A DNA stretch of 64,000 nucleotides from JBCDHN01 sp965224535 (lineage in GTDB: Bacteria; Verrucomicrobiota; Verrucomicrobiia; Verrucomicrobiales; DEV007). Below the pieces are notes generated by a model that had not been told where the DNA came from, did no database searches, and worked only from the letters and a program-made list of their open reading frames with translations. Below, in pieces: positions 23,897 through 33,129 of this stretch. The stretch spans positions 558,001 to 622,000 of the forward strand of contig CBDCZR010000022.1 in the NCBI GenBank assembly GCA_965224535.1, read 5' to 3'. The position numbers and the translations under genes were made by a program. Positions within the stretch are counted from its first letter, which is position 1. Each line of letters starts with the position of its first letter.

Positions 23897-25624
23897 ATGC
23901 TCGAATTTCTATCCAGGTTGCAGTTGGAGAAGCGCGGTTTGGCCAGTGGCAAACGGAGGCGCAAGGTGGTGGAAAACAGCTTCCTCAACAACCTCCAGTT
24001 CGGCGCCGGACCGCGGACGATTCTCTTGCTGCTGTTCGCCGCTTGCACCGTTTTGTTCATTCGTTACGCCCGGCACGAGGAGGCCTTGTTTCCGGGCGAT
24101 GTAACGCGCATGGCCCTGGTCATCTTGGTCATCATCGGCAGCTTCGTCATCCAATTCTACGTCAACCACACCGCCACCTTTGCTCGCAACAACAAGGTGC
24201 TGCTCACGGTGGGATTGCTGTTTTTTCACCTGTTTTTGCTCAAAATCGCCTTCTCCCTGGGTGTTGCCGCCGGGCATGCCGCCGAGGCCGCCGCCAGAGC
24301 CGCTTTGGAGCCGATCGCCAACCTGGACGGCGTCGCCAAAACGCCGGAAGTCGCCCGAATCCCGTTCCAGTACCTCTTCCCGGCTTATGCCTTCGCGCCG
24401 ATGGTCATTTCCCTGCTGCTGGGGCGAAATCACGCCACGCTGACGGCCGTTTACGCCAGTTTGCTCGGGGCCATGCTCGTCCCGGCGGACATGGCCTTTA
24501 AATTCACCGTCATCAGCCTGGTTTGCGGCTTTGTCGCCGTTTATCTCACCCACCAAGTGCGCCGCCGCAGCAAGGTCGTCCGCGCCGGATTTTTCGTCGG
24601 CGTCGCCACCACCATTTTGGCGATCGCAACCGGTCAGGTCGTCGTTCAGACCGATTGGCAGACGCTTTTGCTGCAATTCGGCACCACGCTGCTGGCAGGC
24701 ACCCTCACCGCCATGGTCGTCAGCGGGTTGCTGCCCGTGTTGGAGAGCATTTTCAAAATCACCACCGACGTTTCCTGGCTGGAAATGGCCGATCTGAATC
24801 ACCCGCTGCTCAAGCGCCTCACCTACGAAGCTCCCGGCACCTATCACCACAGCCTGGTCGTCGGCAGGCTCAGTGAAGCCGCCGCCGAGACCATCGGCGC
24901 CAATGCGATGCTCTGCCGGGTGGCCGCCTATTTTCACGACATCGGCAAGCTCAAAAAGCCGCAATACTTCATCGAAAACATCGATAACGAGGAAAATCCG
25001 CACGACGACCTAACGCCGACCATGAGCGCGCTCATCATCATCGCGCACGTCAAGGAAGGCGTGGATTTGGCGCTCAAACACCGGCTCAACCACGAAATTA
25101 TCAGCGTCATTCGCGAACACCACGGCACCACGCTCGTGCAATATTTCTACGATCGCGCCCGCAAAAAACGGCGCGAACTCGAGGAGGAAGAAGCCGAGGC
25201 CGGCAAGGCGAAATCCGACGATTTACCCGCGTTGGAGGAAAAGAATTTCCGCTATTCCGGCCCCAAACCGCAAACGCGCGAAAGCGCCATCATCAGCCTG
25301 GCCGATAGCATCGAAAGCGCCTCGCGTTCCATCACCAAGCCCACTCCGCCGAAAATCGAGCAATTGATTGATGAAATCACCAAGGGCCGAATTCGCGAAG
25401 GTCAACTGGATGAGTGCGGGCTGACGTTTGCCGATTTGGCGCGCGTGAAAAACAGCTTTTCCAACACCCTCTGCGCCATGATGCACACCCGCATCTCCTA
25501 CAAAGACGAGGAGCCTGACAGCGACCCCGAAACCGCCGAGCCGGCATCGGAGCAAGATGCAAAACCGAAGCTCAAGGTGGTGGAAAAAGAGGAGGAAGAA
25601 GGGGAAAAGAGCAACGTGGCCTGA
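23897..25624 (+). CDS. PgpH-like 7TM-HD domain phosphohydrolase
   Basis: A 575-residue membrane protein. Seven hydrophobic helices (roughly residues 35-285) precede a cytoplasmic HD domain with YHHSLVVG, the HDIGK metal-binding pair and REHHGTT. This is the membrane plus HD arrangement of PgpH/YqfF, which hydrolyses cyclic di-AMP in Firmicutes. Unlike full-length PgpH, only about 35 residues precede the first helix, and a loop of about 60 residues after helix 3 replaces the large extracytoplasmic 7TMR-HDED domain. The C-terminus (about 530-575) is a Glu/Lys-rich tail. I chose the ATG at 23897 because an upstream in-frame start at 23771 would overlap phoH by about 50 bp and add unrelated sequence. 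The stop overlaps the ybeY start (TGATG), so the two are translationally coupled. Substrate is inferred from the family. Confidence 0.9.
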   Translation: MLEFLSRLQLEKRGLASGKRRRKVVENSFLNNLQFGAGPRTILLLLFAACTVLFIRYARHEEALFPGDVTRMALVILVIIGSFVIQFYVNHTATFARNNKVLLTVGLLFFHLFLLKIAFSLGVAAGHAAEAAARAALEPIANLDGVAKTPEVARIPFQYLFPAYAFAPMVISLLLGRNHATLTAVYASLLGAMLVPADMAFKFTVISLVCGFVAVYLTHQVRRRSKVVRAGFFVGVATTILAIATGQVVVQTDWQTLLLQFGTTLLAGTLTAMVVSGLLPVLESIFKITTDVSWLEMADLNHPLLKRLTYEAPGTYHHSLVVGRLSEAAAETIGANAMLCRVAAYFHDIGKLKKPQYFIENIDNEENPHDDLTPTMSALIIIAHVKEGVDLALKHRLNHEIISVIREHHGTTLVQYFYDRARKKRRELEEEEAEAGKAKSDDLPALEEKNFRYSGPKPQTRESAIISLADSIESASRSITKPTPPKIEQLIDEITKGRIREGQLDECGLTFADLARVKNSFSNTLCAMMHTRISYKDEEPDSDPETAEPASEQDAKPKLKVVEKEEEEGEKSNVA

Positions 25625-26058
25625 TGGAGCTGGTGGACTGTCAGGACGCGGTGGAGTTGGATTTGGAGTCGCTGCGGAGGAGCTTAAAATCCGCGTGGGA
25701 GGCGACTTTGGCCGTGAAACCTGGATTTGGGCCCAGTTTGCTGCAAAACCTGGATTCGGTCGAGATTACGATCCTGAACGACGCGGAAATCGCCCGGATT
25801 CACGGCGAATTCTTTGGCGACCCTACGCCAACCGACGTCATCACCTTCCAACACGGCGAAATCCTGACAAACGCCGAATTTGCCCGGCGCGAAGCCGCCT
25901 CTCGCGGTTGGCCGGCCGAGCGAGAGCTGCTGCTCTACATCATCCACGGCCTCCTGCACCTGCACGGTCACGACGACCGCGAAAATCCCGAGCGCCAAGC
26001 CATGCACGCCATCCAGGAGGCGATTTTGGAGCGTGTTTGGCCGCGGGCAGAAGGCTAA
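25624..26058 (+). CDS. ybeY: Endoribonuclease YbeY, rRNA maturation factor
   Basis: A 144-residue YbeY homologue, normal in length. The core has the TDVITF segment and the zinc region IIHGLLHLHGHDDRE. The family consensus is H-x3-H-x5-H; here the residues are H108, H112 and D118, so the third ligand is Asp, not His. The rest of the motif (HGLLHL-x-G-x-D) is intact, so I infer an active variant. YbeY processes 16S rRNA 3' ends and takes part in 70S quality control. The start codon overlaps the stop of the upstream HD protein, and phoH lies two genes upstream. Confidence 0.93.
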   Translation: MELVDCQDAVELDLESLRRSLKSAWEATLAVKPGFGPSLLQNLDSVEITILNDAEIARIHGEFFGDPTPTDVITFQHGEILTNAEFARREAASRGWPAERELLLYIIHGLLHLHGHDDRENPERQAMHAIQEAILERVWPRAEG

Positions 26059-26143
26059 CGACTCACCTCAATCCTTCCCGCCAAGTTCCTCCGCCGTCAG
26101 CACGGTTGTCTCCCGATTTTTTGCGAAGATCTCTCCGCTGGGC

Positions 26144-26707
26144 CTAACCCGACTCCAATTTGGCGTCGTCCGAGAAATATTTGCGCCAATCCACCGGAGG
26201 AACGCCGTCGATCAGCTCCACGTCGGGCGCGGCGGGCGAATCGGACGCGGATTTTGCGGATTTCGCCTCCGGTTCGGGTTGCGACTCGGTTTTCGGGGCG
26301 GGTTGCGGCGTTTCGGGCGGTTTTTCCGCATTTTCCGGCTGTGGTTGCTCCTGCACGGAAATTTGGTCCGGACTCGCCAGCTTGATCTGCGGATTTCCGC
26401 GGTAGAGTTCGATTTCGCCCCGCACTTCCACGTGTTTTTGCGCATAAACCTCAGCGGGCGAGTTTTCGCCAAAAGCAGCCAAGTCGCGGGCGAAAACCAC
26501 GCAAACAAACTCGCTGCCGCGGAAGTTCAAAAAATGGATACCTGAGGCCGAGGTGCCGGTGCTTTCGATAAACCCGGCAACCACGGCGCGTTTGCCCTCA
26601 TTCGCCAACAATTGCCCGGAATCCGACGCCGAAATCTGCGGCAATTCGGCGTCTTGGGCGCTCGCCAGCCATGGAACGGCCAGCAGCAGAAAAAGGATGC
26701 GATGCAT
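26144..26707 (-). CDS. Exported OB-fold-like protein of unknown function
   Basis: A 187-residue protein with a clear signal peptide, MHRILFLLLAVPWLASA. The start at 26707 is chosen because the in-frame extension to 26815 would place charged sequence ahead of it and overlap the next gene. The middle (about 35-120) contains SGIHFLNFRG...VCVVF and HVEVRGEIELYRGNPQIKL, the pattern of an exported nucleic-acid-binding-type OB fold (compare YhcR/BOF-like domains). The C-terminal 65 residues are a Pro/Glu/Lys-rich linker ending in DWRKYFSDD. It may be cotranscribed with the glycosyltransferase upstream on the same strand. Ligand unknown. Confidence 0.75.
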   Translation of the reverse strand: MHRILFLLLAVPWLASAQDAELPQISASDSGQLLANEGKRAVVAGFIESTGTSASGIHFLNFRGSEFVCVVFARDLAAFGENSPAEVYAQKHVEVRGEIELYRGNPQIKLASPDQISVQEQPQPENAEKPPETPQPAPKTESQPEPEAKSAKSASDSPAAPDVELIDGVPPVDWRKYFSDDAKLESG

Positions 26708-26736
26708 TGCGGTGTTGGGAGTTTTCAAGCCTAACC

Positions 26737-27837
26737 TCAGCCGAAACTCCGCTTCGGCAAGATAATTTCCAGGGTCTTGTCCACATTGTCCTTGATGCTG
26801 AACCCGCGGGCCCAAGTTTGGATTTCATCCCGCTTGGCGCGCCGCTTTTCCGGGCTTAGCCACTTGATGATCGCCTCCCCTAGCTTCTCCACATCGGCCG
26901 GGTCCTCCAGCGCCTCGCCGTAGTGGGTGTGGACCATGATTTCGGCGAACCCGTTGGCCGTGGATGTGATGACTGGCAAGCCATGGCAGGCCGCTTCCAG
27001 GCAAGCGTTGGAAAACGGATCGTACAACGTCGGCAACACGAACAAATCCGCCGCGTCGTAGTAGGGCGACACATCGTCGACCGGGCCCAGGTAGGTGACC
27101 GGGCCGCGCGGCATGCCCCGGGACTTGCCCTTGCCCGCTACAAAGAGCTTCACCCCCTCATGCTGCAACAAACCGGCCGCTTTGATGGCGAAAGCCAGCC
27201 CTTTGCGCTCCCAGCCGGAGCCGGTGAACAACAGCATCAGTGTGTGGTCGTCCAAACCCAGTTTTTCGCGAGTTTCCGCGCGCGGATCGCCCTTTTTCGC
27301 CGGTGGTTTGTAGCCGTTGTAGACCACGTGCACCATCTCGCTGGGTTTGCCGTAGTACTGCAAAATTTCGTGCTTCACAAACTCCGAATTCGCGATGATT
27401 TCCGCCTTGCTCCCCGGCGCGAACAACTGATTCTCCAGCCGCAGCAACTGCGCGTGCTTCATGTTGAACGCCCGGGTCGCCGAGCGCAGCGCCACCTCGT
27501 GTTTGCGCCGCCGATCCAGCCAGGCGCGATGCACCCCGTCTCCCGCGCGGTAAAAATCGCACTCCCACACTCGCTCGAAGCTGAACAACACGTCGCACTT
27601 GGTCTTGGGCTCGCTCCGGCGCAACGCGTTGGCAAAGGACGTGGGACTGCCATCGGGAAAGCGGATGACTTCGGAGAATTCTTGCGCCTCCGGCCAGGCT
27701 TCGGTGGTGAACAGCACCGGTTCATAGCCGCGATTCTTCAACGTGGCCGCAAACCGCGCCAGGTAGCGCTCTGCGCCCCCGGTACCCGAGTAACCGCGGC
27801 GAACGAGGCCAATGCGAGCGTTGGAGTGGTGAGCCAT
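26737..27837 (-). CDS. Glycosyltransferase family 4 (WaaG-like)
   Basis: A 366-residue GT-B glycosyltransferase. The N-terminal half has the acceptor-side signature SGTGGAERYLARFA and CDFYRAGDGVHRAWLDRR, which I associate with LPS-core heptose glucosyltransferases of the WaaG/RfaG type. The C-terminal half has the nucleotide-sugar signature DLFVLPTLYDPFSNACLEA followed by GLPVITSTANGFAEI, including the Glu that contacts the donor. No signal peptide or membrane segment is seen; such enzymes act at the inner face of the inner membrane. It is divergent from gcvT, separated by 163 bp of repeat-rich DNA. Exact sugar specificity cannot be read from sequence. Confidence 0.88.
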   Translation of the reverse strand: MAHHSNARIGLVRRGYSGTGGAERYLARFAATLKNRGYEPVLFTTEAWPEAQEFSEVIRFPDGSPTSFANALRRSEPKTKCDVLFSFERVWECDFYRAGDGVHRAWLDRRRKHEVALRSATRAFNMKHAQLLRLENQLFAPGSKAEIIANSEFVKHEILQYYGKPSEMVHVVYNGYKPPAKKGDPRAETREKLGLDDHTLMLLFTGSGWERKGLAFAIKAAGLLQHEGVKLFVAGKGKSRGMPRGPVTYLGPVDDVSPYYDAADLFVLPTLYDPFSNACLEAACHGLPVITSTANGFAEIMVHTHYGEALEDPADVEKLGEAIIKWLSPEKRRAKRDEIQTWARGFSIKDNVDKTLEIILPKRSFG

Positions 27838-27845
27838 GGGGGGGG

Positions 27846-27882
27846 GAAATTGGAAACTGGAAATTGGAAATTGGAAACTGGA
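27846..27882. repeat. Heptamer-period tandem repeat (GGAAATT type)
   Basis: Five tandem, slightly varied copies of GGAAATT/GGAAACT lie 8 bp outside the glycosyltransferase start codon. They are the reverse complement of the array at 27964-27994, so the two could pair as a long hairpin. Confidence 0.8.
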
Positions 27883-27963
27883 TGTGTGAGGAATGATTGG
27901 TTAGTTGCAGGCCACTGGTTGCGCAACCTTCAAACAAACCGGATATAAGGCTGTTAACCTCAT

Positions 27964-27994
27964 CCAATTTCCAATTTCCAATTTCCAATTTCCA
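27964..27994. repeat. Heptamer-period tandem repeat (CCAATTT type) before gcvT
   Basis: Four perfect copies of CCAATTT plus a partial copy end 6 bp before the gcvT start codon. They occupy the place where a ribosome-binding site would be expected, and no Shine-Dalgarno sequence is visible. Confidence 0.85.
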
Positions 27995-28000
27995 CCCCCC

Positions 28001-29086
28001 ATGGACCTGAAACTTTCGCCCCTCCATCCCGCGCACGAAAAACTCAGCGCCCGCATGGTCCCGTTTGCCGGCTGGTCCATGCCAATCCAGTACAGCGGCA
28101 TCCTGGCCGAGCACCAGGCCGTGCGCCAAAACGCGGGCGTGTTTGACATCTCCCACATGGGCCAGATTTGCATCTCCGGCGACGCCGGCCTCGTCATCCC
28201 CTGGCTCAACGGCCTGCTTACCAACGACGTTGCCAAGCTGCAAACCGGTCAGGGCCAATACACCCTCATGCTCAACCCGCGCGGCGGCGTCATCGATGAC
28301 CTCATCATCTACCGTACCGGCGAGGACGAGTTTTTCCTGGTTGTGAATGCGGCCAAAACCGCCGACGACCACGAGTGGCTCTACGATCGCCTGGAACGCG
28401 GCGCGAAAATCGAGTTGGAGGACCAAAGCCGCCGTTTTGCCGGTATGGCCATCCAGGGGCCGGATTCCGCCAAGGTGTTCGAGAAAATGATGGACGCCAC
28501 CTTCAAGCTCCCCAAGCGCTTCGGCATCAAACGCATCGAGACCACCGAAGCCAAGATCGTGACCGTGTGCCGCACCGGTTACACCGGCGAAGACGGCTTC
28601 GAGTTCTTTTGCTCCACCCAAACCGCCAACGCCTGGTGGGACAAAGCCCTCGAGGCCGGCGCCAAACCCTGCGGACTCGGCGCCCGCGATTCCCTGCGCC
28701 TTGAAAAATGTTACCCCCTCAACGGCAGCGACCTCAGCCCTGACCGCACCCCGATCGAGGCCGGTCTCGGTTTTTTCGTCGATTTTGACAAGGGCGACTT
28801 CCTTGGCCGCGAAATGCTGGCCAACCAAAAAGCCGATGGCCCCGCCGAACGCCTCGCAGCCCTGAAAATGACCGAAAAAGGCCCCCCACCGCGTCCTGGC
28901 TACGCCATTTGCCACGCCGGCGAAACCATCGGCAAACTCACCAGCGGCGGACTTTCCCCCACGCTGGATTGCGGCATCGCAATGGGCTACGTAGCCGCGA
29001 AATTCGCCAAACCCGGCACCGCGCTGGAAATCGAGATTCGCGGCAAAAGCTACCCCGCGGAAGTGGTCAAAAAACCGTTCGTTTGA
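28001..29086 (+). CDS. gcvT: Glycine cleavage system T protein (aminomethyltransferase)
   Basis: A 361-residue aminomethyltransferase of normal length, which transfers the methylene group from the lipoyl-H protein to tetrahydrofolate in glycine cleavage. Family features include VPFAGWSMPIQY near residue 20, VFDISHMGQI, ANQKADGPAERL, the RTGYTGEDGFE signature, and LGARDSLRLEK. The start at 28001 begins MDLKLSPLHPAHEKL, typical for the family; an upstream in-frame ATG at 27905 would translate the CCAATTT repeat array. No gcvH or gcvP lies in the window, and no glycine riboswitch is recognisable upstream, so the gene appears isolated from the rest of the system. Confidence 0.95.
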   Translation: MDLKLSPLHPAHEKLSARMVPFAGWSMPIQYSGILAEHQAVRQNAGVFDISHMGQICISGDAGLVIPWLNGLLTNDVAKLQTGQGQYTLMLNPRGGVIDDLIIYRTGEDEFFLVVNAAKTADDHEWLYDRLERGAKIELEDQSRRFAGMAIQGPDSAKVFEKMMDATFKLPKRFGIKRIETTEAKIVTVCRTGYTGEDGFEFFCSTQTANAWWDKALEAGAKPCGLGARDSLRLEKCYPLNGSDLSPDRTPIEAGLGFFVDFDKGDFLGREMLANQKADGPAERLAALKMTEKGPPPRPGYAICHAGETIGKLTSGGLSPTLDCGIAMGYVAAKFAKPGTALEIEIRGKSYPAEVVKKPFV

Positions 29087-29089
29087 GGG

Positions 29090-29147
29090 TAGCTTCGATT
29101 GGCAATCGAAGCATTTTGGGTGCCGAATTCGATTGCCAATCGAATCT
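29090..29147. repeat. Pair of REP-like palindromes downstream of gcvT
   Basis: Two imperfect palindromes lie back to back: GCTTCGATTGGCAATCGAAGC at about 29092-29112 and TTCGATTGCCAATCGAA at about 29129-29145. The trailing CTACGGCGA resembles the CTACCGGCGA after the related palindrome at 46603. They can form stable stem-loops and may also help terminate gcvT, though no T-run follows. Confidence 0.75.
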
Positions 29148-29207
29148 ACGGCGATTCGCGAAATCTCGCGCTTGAATTCGCGCCATTCCCGCTCGAATTC
29201 ATGAACC

Positions 29208-30254
29208 ATGAAATTCGGAATCATCGGAGCCGGCATGATCGCCAACTTCCACGCCAAAGCCATCCAGGCGATGGAAGGCGGGGAGTTGCACGCCATTTTT
29301 GCCCGCAACCCGGAAAAAGCGGCGGAATCCGCCAAGGAACACGGCTGCAAGGCCTTCAACGACTTGGACGAGTTCCTGGCCGACCCTGACCTGGAGATCG
29401 TCGCCATCGCGACCCCGTCCGGCGCGCACCTGGAACCCGCGGTTGCCGCGGCCAAGGCGGGCAAGCACGTGATCGTGGAAAAACCGCTCGAAGTCACCCC
29501 GGCGCGAATCGACGAGATGCTGGCTGCCGCTAATGAAACCGGAGTGACCATCTCAGGCATCTTTAATCGGCGCTTTCACCCTGCCATGGACGCGCTGAAA
29601 AAGGCGGTCGATGATGGCCGGTTCGGCCAACTGACGATGTGCGACGCTTATGTGAAGTGGTATCGGGACCAGGCCTACTACGACAGCGGCGCTTGGCGGG
29701 GGACGTGGGATTTGGACGGCGGCGGCGCGTTCATGAACCAGGGCATCCACACCGTCGATGCGCTGCTTTACCTGGCCGGCGACGTGAAGAGCGTTTGCGC
29801 GACGACGGGTTGCCTCACGCACACCGGCATTGAAGTGGAAGACACCGGCGTCGCCATCCTGGAATTCGCCAACGGCGCCAAGGGAGTGATTCAATGCGCC
29901 ACGTCGTGCTGGTCATCGACCGGCCACCCGGCGGAGGTTCATCTTTGCGGCGAAAAAGGCTCCGTTTTCCTGGCCGACGAGCAATTTCGCGTCTGGGACT
30001 TCGAGCAACCCGCGGCGCAAGATGACGAGGTGAAAGCCCAGTTCATGCAAGGGGCTGAGGTGGCCGGGTTAGGCGCAAACGACCCCAGCGCGATCAATTT
30101 CACCGGCCATCAGCGCAATTTCGAGGACGTGGTCGGCGCGATTCGCGACGGACGCGAGCCGGCGGTGTCCGGTCAGGAAGCCCGCCGAGCCGTGGCGCTG
30201 ATTTGCGCGATTTACGAGAGCGCGAAAAACGGGAGCAAGCGGGTGGATTTGTGA
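29208..30254 (+). CDS. Gfo/Idh/MocA family NAD(P)-dependent oxidoreductase
   Basis: A 348-residue oxidoreductase. The N-terminal Rossmann fold opens with FGIIGAGMIANFHAKAI, and the diagnostic EKPLE follows at about residue 95 (its Lys contacts substrate and cofactor). The C-terminal alpha/beta domain carries DGGGAFMNQGIHTVDALLYL, with the conserved His of the GfoC region. The family oxidises or reduces sugars, inositol and related compounds; in PVC bacteria many paralogues accompany sulfatases and secreted hydrolases. No signal peptide is present, so it is cytoplasmic. It sits alone in its orientation between gcvT and a decayed ClpC-like gene. The substrate cannot be stated. Confidence 0.92.
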   Translation: MKFGIIGAGMIANFHAKAIQAMEGGELHAIFARNPEKAAESAKEHGCKAFNDLDEFLADPDLEIVAIATPSGAHLEPAVAAAKAGKHVIVEKPLEVTPARIDEMLAAANETGVTISGIFNRRFHPAMDALKKAVDDGRFGQLTMCDAYVKWYRDQAYYDSGAWRGTWDLDGGGAFMNQGIHTVDALLYLAGDVKSVCATTGCLTHTGIEVEDTGVAILEFANGAKGVIQCATSCWSSTGHPAEVHLCGEKGSVFLADEQFRVWDFEQPAAQDDEVKAQFMQGAEVAGLGANDPSAINFTGHQRNFEDVVGAIRDGREPAVSGQEARRAVALICAIYESAKNGSKRVDL

Positions 30255-30311
30255 TTTTTTGCGGCCAAGCCAACGGTCTTGATTGTCTCGTCAGCGCGGG
30301 TAACCTGACAA

Positions 30312-31744
30312 GTGGCTGCGAACTTTACTCCCCGCTCCCAGCAAGTTCTCGCGCTCGCGCGAAAGGAAGCCGACCGCTTGAAGCACACCTATGTGGGCAG
30401 CGAACACCTTTTGCTGGGTATTGCCGCCCTCTTCCAAGGCACGGCGGCCAATGTGCTGCAAACGATGGGCGTAGACCTGAACGTGATGCGCGAAAAGGTG
30501 GAAAGCGCGGTGGAATCGGGCGGCAAACGAAGGCCTGTCGGCAACATTCCCTACACTCCTCGTGTCAAAAAGGTCCTGGCTCACGCAGGCAAAGAAGCGA
30601 AGGCGCTCGATCACGCTTTCGTCGGTACCGAACATCTTTTGCTCGGTATTCTACGTGAGGGCGATGGATTGGCCGCACGCGTGCTCGGAGATTTGGGAAT
30701 CGAACTGGACAGGACACGTGTGGAGGTCTGCAAGGAACTTGATCCCAATTGGAAGCCGGGCGACGAGGACGAGGCAGCCGAAACACCCGAGTCACTGCCG
30801 AAGGCCATGAGGTGCGATGTCACGGCTCAAGCCAGGTTTGGGACGCTGAAGCCTGTCGTTGGCAGAGAAGACGAAATTACGCGCCTCATTCAGATTTTGT
30901 TCCGCCAAAATGCCAACAATGCGTTGCTGGTTGGTGAGAACGGCATCGGCAAAGCCGCGATCGTCGAAGAATTGGCCCGGCGCATCGTTGAGGGCGATGT
31001 TCCGGAACCCCTGCGTGAGGCCAAAATCGTGGAACTGGACCTCAGTGCGCTGCCTGGGAGTTGCCGCGATCCCGAAAAATTCAGCGAATGGCTCCTACGG
31101 GGGCGAGGCCGGCTTTCGCTTGCGGCAACGAAGGCGATCGTGTGGTCGCCGCATTTGTGCCTGACGTGGGAACTAAGCCAACTGCTGTGCTCCATCCTGC
31201 GCCTTGACGACGTGCAGGGCATTGGCGCCATGACTCCAGCCAACTACTCGGAATGGGCCGGAGATCATCCGGAACTGGCCGAATCCTTTCAAATTCTGCG
31301 CGTGCCGAAATTGAACGAAGCGGATGCGCTTGCGCAGGTGCGCCGGTTGCTCCCACAGCTTGAGGCGCATCATTGCGTGCACATCCGCGAAGACGCGCTC
31401 GAAGCTGCGGTGAAGTTGTCCGCCGCGAATTGCCGGACCGCGTTCTTCCCGGAAAGGCAATCGACTTGCTGGATGAGGCTGCCGCTCGGGTGCGGATCGC
31501 TGCGTTGACCCGTCCCAAGGCGCTGCGCCAACTCGAAGAGCGGCTTGAAGAGGTCATTTCAGCCAAGGAGGAAGCAATTCGGGAACAAGACTTTGAAAAC
31601 GCCTGCCAGTTACGTCAGCGCGAAAAAGAAACCCGAGCGGAGTTCGATGTGAAGCTTGAGGACTGGCGAGAAACCGCTCTCGGTGCATCGGGTAGCGTCG
31701 GTGAAGCCGATGTTCGCGCGGTGCTGAAAATGTGGATGCGGTAA
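30312..31744 (+). pseudogene. ClpC-like protein with two Clp_N repeats and a degenerate first AAA domain, frameshifted
   Basis: Starts at a GTG (30312). Residues 1-140 contain two Clp N-terminal repeats (TPRSQQVLALARKEA...YVGSEHLLLG and TPRVKKVLAHAGKEA...FVGTEHLLLG). An AAA-1-like region follows, with VVGREDEITRLIQIL and Walker A-like GENGIGKA at 208-215, where the usual K-T is K-A. The segment that should hold Walker B (FIDE) is unrecognisable. At about 31430 the frame breaks; ELPDRVLPGKAIDLLDEAAARVR and a UVR-like coiled coil continue in the next frame to 31744. There is no second AAA domain. Intact ClpC has about 800 residues with two ATPase modules, so this is a truncated, degenerate relative, probably nonfunctional as an unfoldase. 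A shorter adaptor role cannot be excluded if the frameshift is an error. Confidence 0.75.
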
Positions 31745-31752
31745 CGGGCGAG

Positions 31753-33129
31753 CTACGCTAAAATCTCGCGAACCACCCGGCCGTGGATGTCGGTTAGGCG
31801 AAAATCGCGGCCGGCGTAGCGATGGGTCAATTTTTCGTGATCCATCCCTAACAGGTGCAAAATCGTCGCGTGCAGGTCGTGCATGTGCACTTTGCCATCC
31901 ACGGCCTGGAACCCCAGTTCGTCCGTGGCGCCGTAGCTGAAACCGGGTTTTACGCCGCCGCCGGCCAGCCAAACCGTGAAGCCCTTGGGGTTGTGATCGC
32001 GGCCGTTGTTGCCCTGGGAATACGGCGTACGGCCAAATTCTCCGCCCCACCACACCAGCGTGTCCTCCAGCAGGCCGCGCTGCTTCAAATCGGTCAACAA
32101 TCCCGCAATCGGCTTGTCCACCTCGCCGGCAAGTTGCTCGTGCTTGGGCATGTTGCTGTGCTGATCCCAAACTGGCGTCGAGCCGTTGTCGCAGTGGCTC
32201 ACCTGGATGTAGCGCACCCCGGCCTCGGCAAGTTGCCGCGCGGCAAGGCACTGGCGGCCAAAGGAATCCGTCGATTTTTCGCCGATGCCGTAAAGATCGC
32301 GCGTTCGTTGCGGTTCGCGATCCACATCGACCAGGTTGCCGGCGTGACTTTGCATGCGCCAACCCAGTTCCAGCGAGGAAATGGCCCCTTCCACCGCCGG
32401 ATCCGGTTTCGCGCCGGCCTGGAGCCGATTGAGCGAGGTTAGGAAGTCGTGGCCGCGTTTGGCGCTCTGCGGGGAAAGCGGGCTCTCCAGATTTCTCAGC
32501 TTGGGCGTGGCGTCGCGGTTACCGGGGCTGCCCAGCACCGTGCCCTGGTGAATCGCCGGCAGAAAGGCATTGCCGTAGTTGCGCGGGCCGCCCTTGTTCG
32601 CGCAGGGATTGACCGTGACGAATGCGGGCAGGTTTTGGTTGGCCGAGCCCAGCCCGTAGCTGATCCAACTGCCGACCGACGGCCGAATGAGGTTGGTCGC
32701 GCCGGTGTGGAGGAAGAGGGTGGCCGGCCCATGCGCCACGCCGTTGGTGTGCATGCCGTGGAGGAAGCAAAGATCGTCCACGTGCTTGGCCACCTCCGGA
32801 AACAGGCTGGTGACCGGCGCGCCGCACTGCCCGTGACGCTGGAATTTCCATAGCGGCCCCATGACCGGCTTGCTTTCCACCTTGCGCGTGCGCGGGTTGC
32901 GAAAATCCGCCTGCGAACCGTCGCGTTTCGCCAATTCCGGCTTCAACTCAAAGGAATCCACGTGGCTTGGCCCCCCCTGCATGAAAACAAAGATAACTCG
33001 CTTGGCTTTTGCCAGGTGCATGGTTTGGCGCGCGGCCAGCGGGTTGGCGGCGTTGGCAATCGCGGAAAAGGCCAAGTGACCGAAGCCACATGCGGCGGAT
33101 TGAAGGAGATGACGGCGGGTCAGGGACAT
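31753..33129 (-). CDS. DUF1501 family Tat-exported protein
   Basis: A 458-residue DUF1501 protein. The start at 33129 gives a Tat-type signal peptide, TRRHLLQSAACG, followed by a short hydrophobic stretch and an Ala-rich cleavage region; an in-frame extension to 33183 would bury this motif. The mature part has the family signatures VIFVFMQGGPSHVDSFE, GAPVTSLFPEVAKHVDDLC, and WWGGEFGRTPYSQGNNGRDHN, and belongs to the alkaline-phosphatase-like/sulfatase-like superfamily by fold. DUF1501 genes are abundant in Planctomycetes and Verrucomicrobia, usually beside a DUF1553/DUF1549 cytochrome-like partner, but none is adjacent here. Function unknown; periplasmic. Confidence 0.92.
   Translation of the reverse strand: MSLTRRHLLQSAACGFGHLAFSAIANAANPLAARQTMHLAKAKRVIFVFMQGGPSHVDSFELKPELAKRDGSQADFRNPRTRKVESKPVMGPLWKFQRHGQCGAPVTSLFPEVAKHVDDLCFLHGMHTNGVAHGPATLFLHTGATNLIRPSVGSWISYGLGSANQNLPAFVTVNPCANKGGPRNYGNAFLPAIHQGTVLGSPGNRDATPKLRNLESPLSPQSAKRGHDFLTSLNRLQAGAKPDPAVEGAISSLELGWRMQSHAGNLVDVDREPQRTRDLYGIGEKSTDSFGRQCLAARQLAEAGVRYIQVSHCDNGSTPVWDQHSNMPKHEQLAGEVDKPIAGLLTDLKQRGLLEDTLVWWGGEFGRTPYSQGNNGRDHNPKGFTVWLAGGGVKPGFSYGATDELGFQAVDGKVHMHDLHATILHLLGMDHEKLTHRYAGRDFRLTDIHGRVVREILA

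Noticed and set aside
27846..27994. CRISPR array
   Set aside because: The unit is 7 bp with no spacers; it is a simple tandem repeat.
27838..28000. Glycine riboswitch upstream of gcvT
   Set aside because: The space holds only heptamer repeats and no aptamer-like conserved sequence.
27722..29560. A 612-codon minus-strand frame
   Set aside because: It lies opposite gcvT and the Gfo/Idh gene start; the sequence includes translated intergenic repeats.
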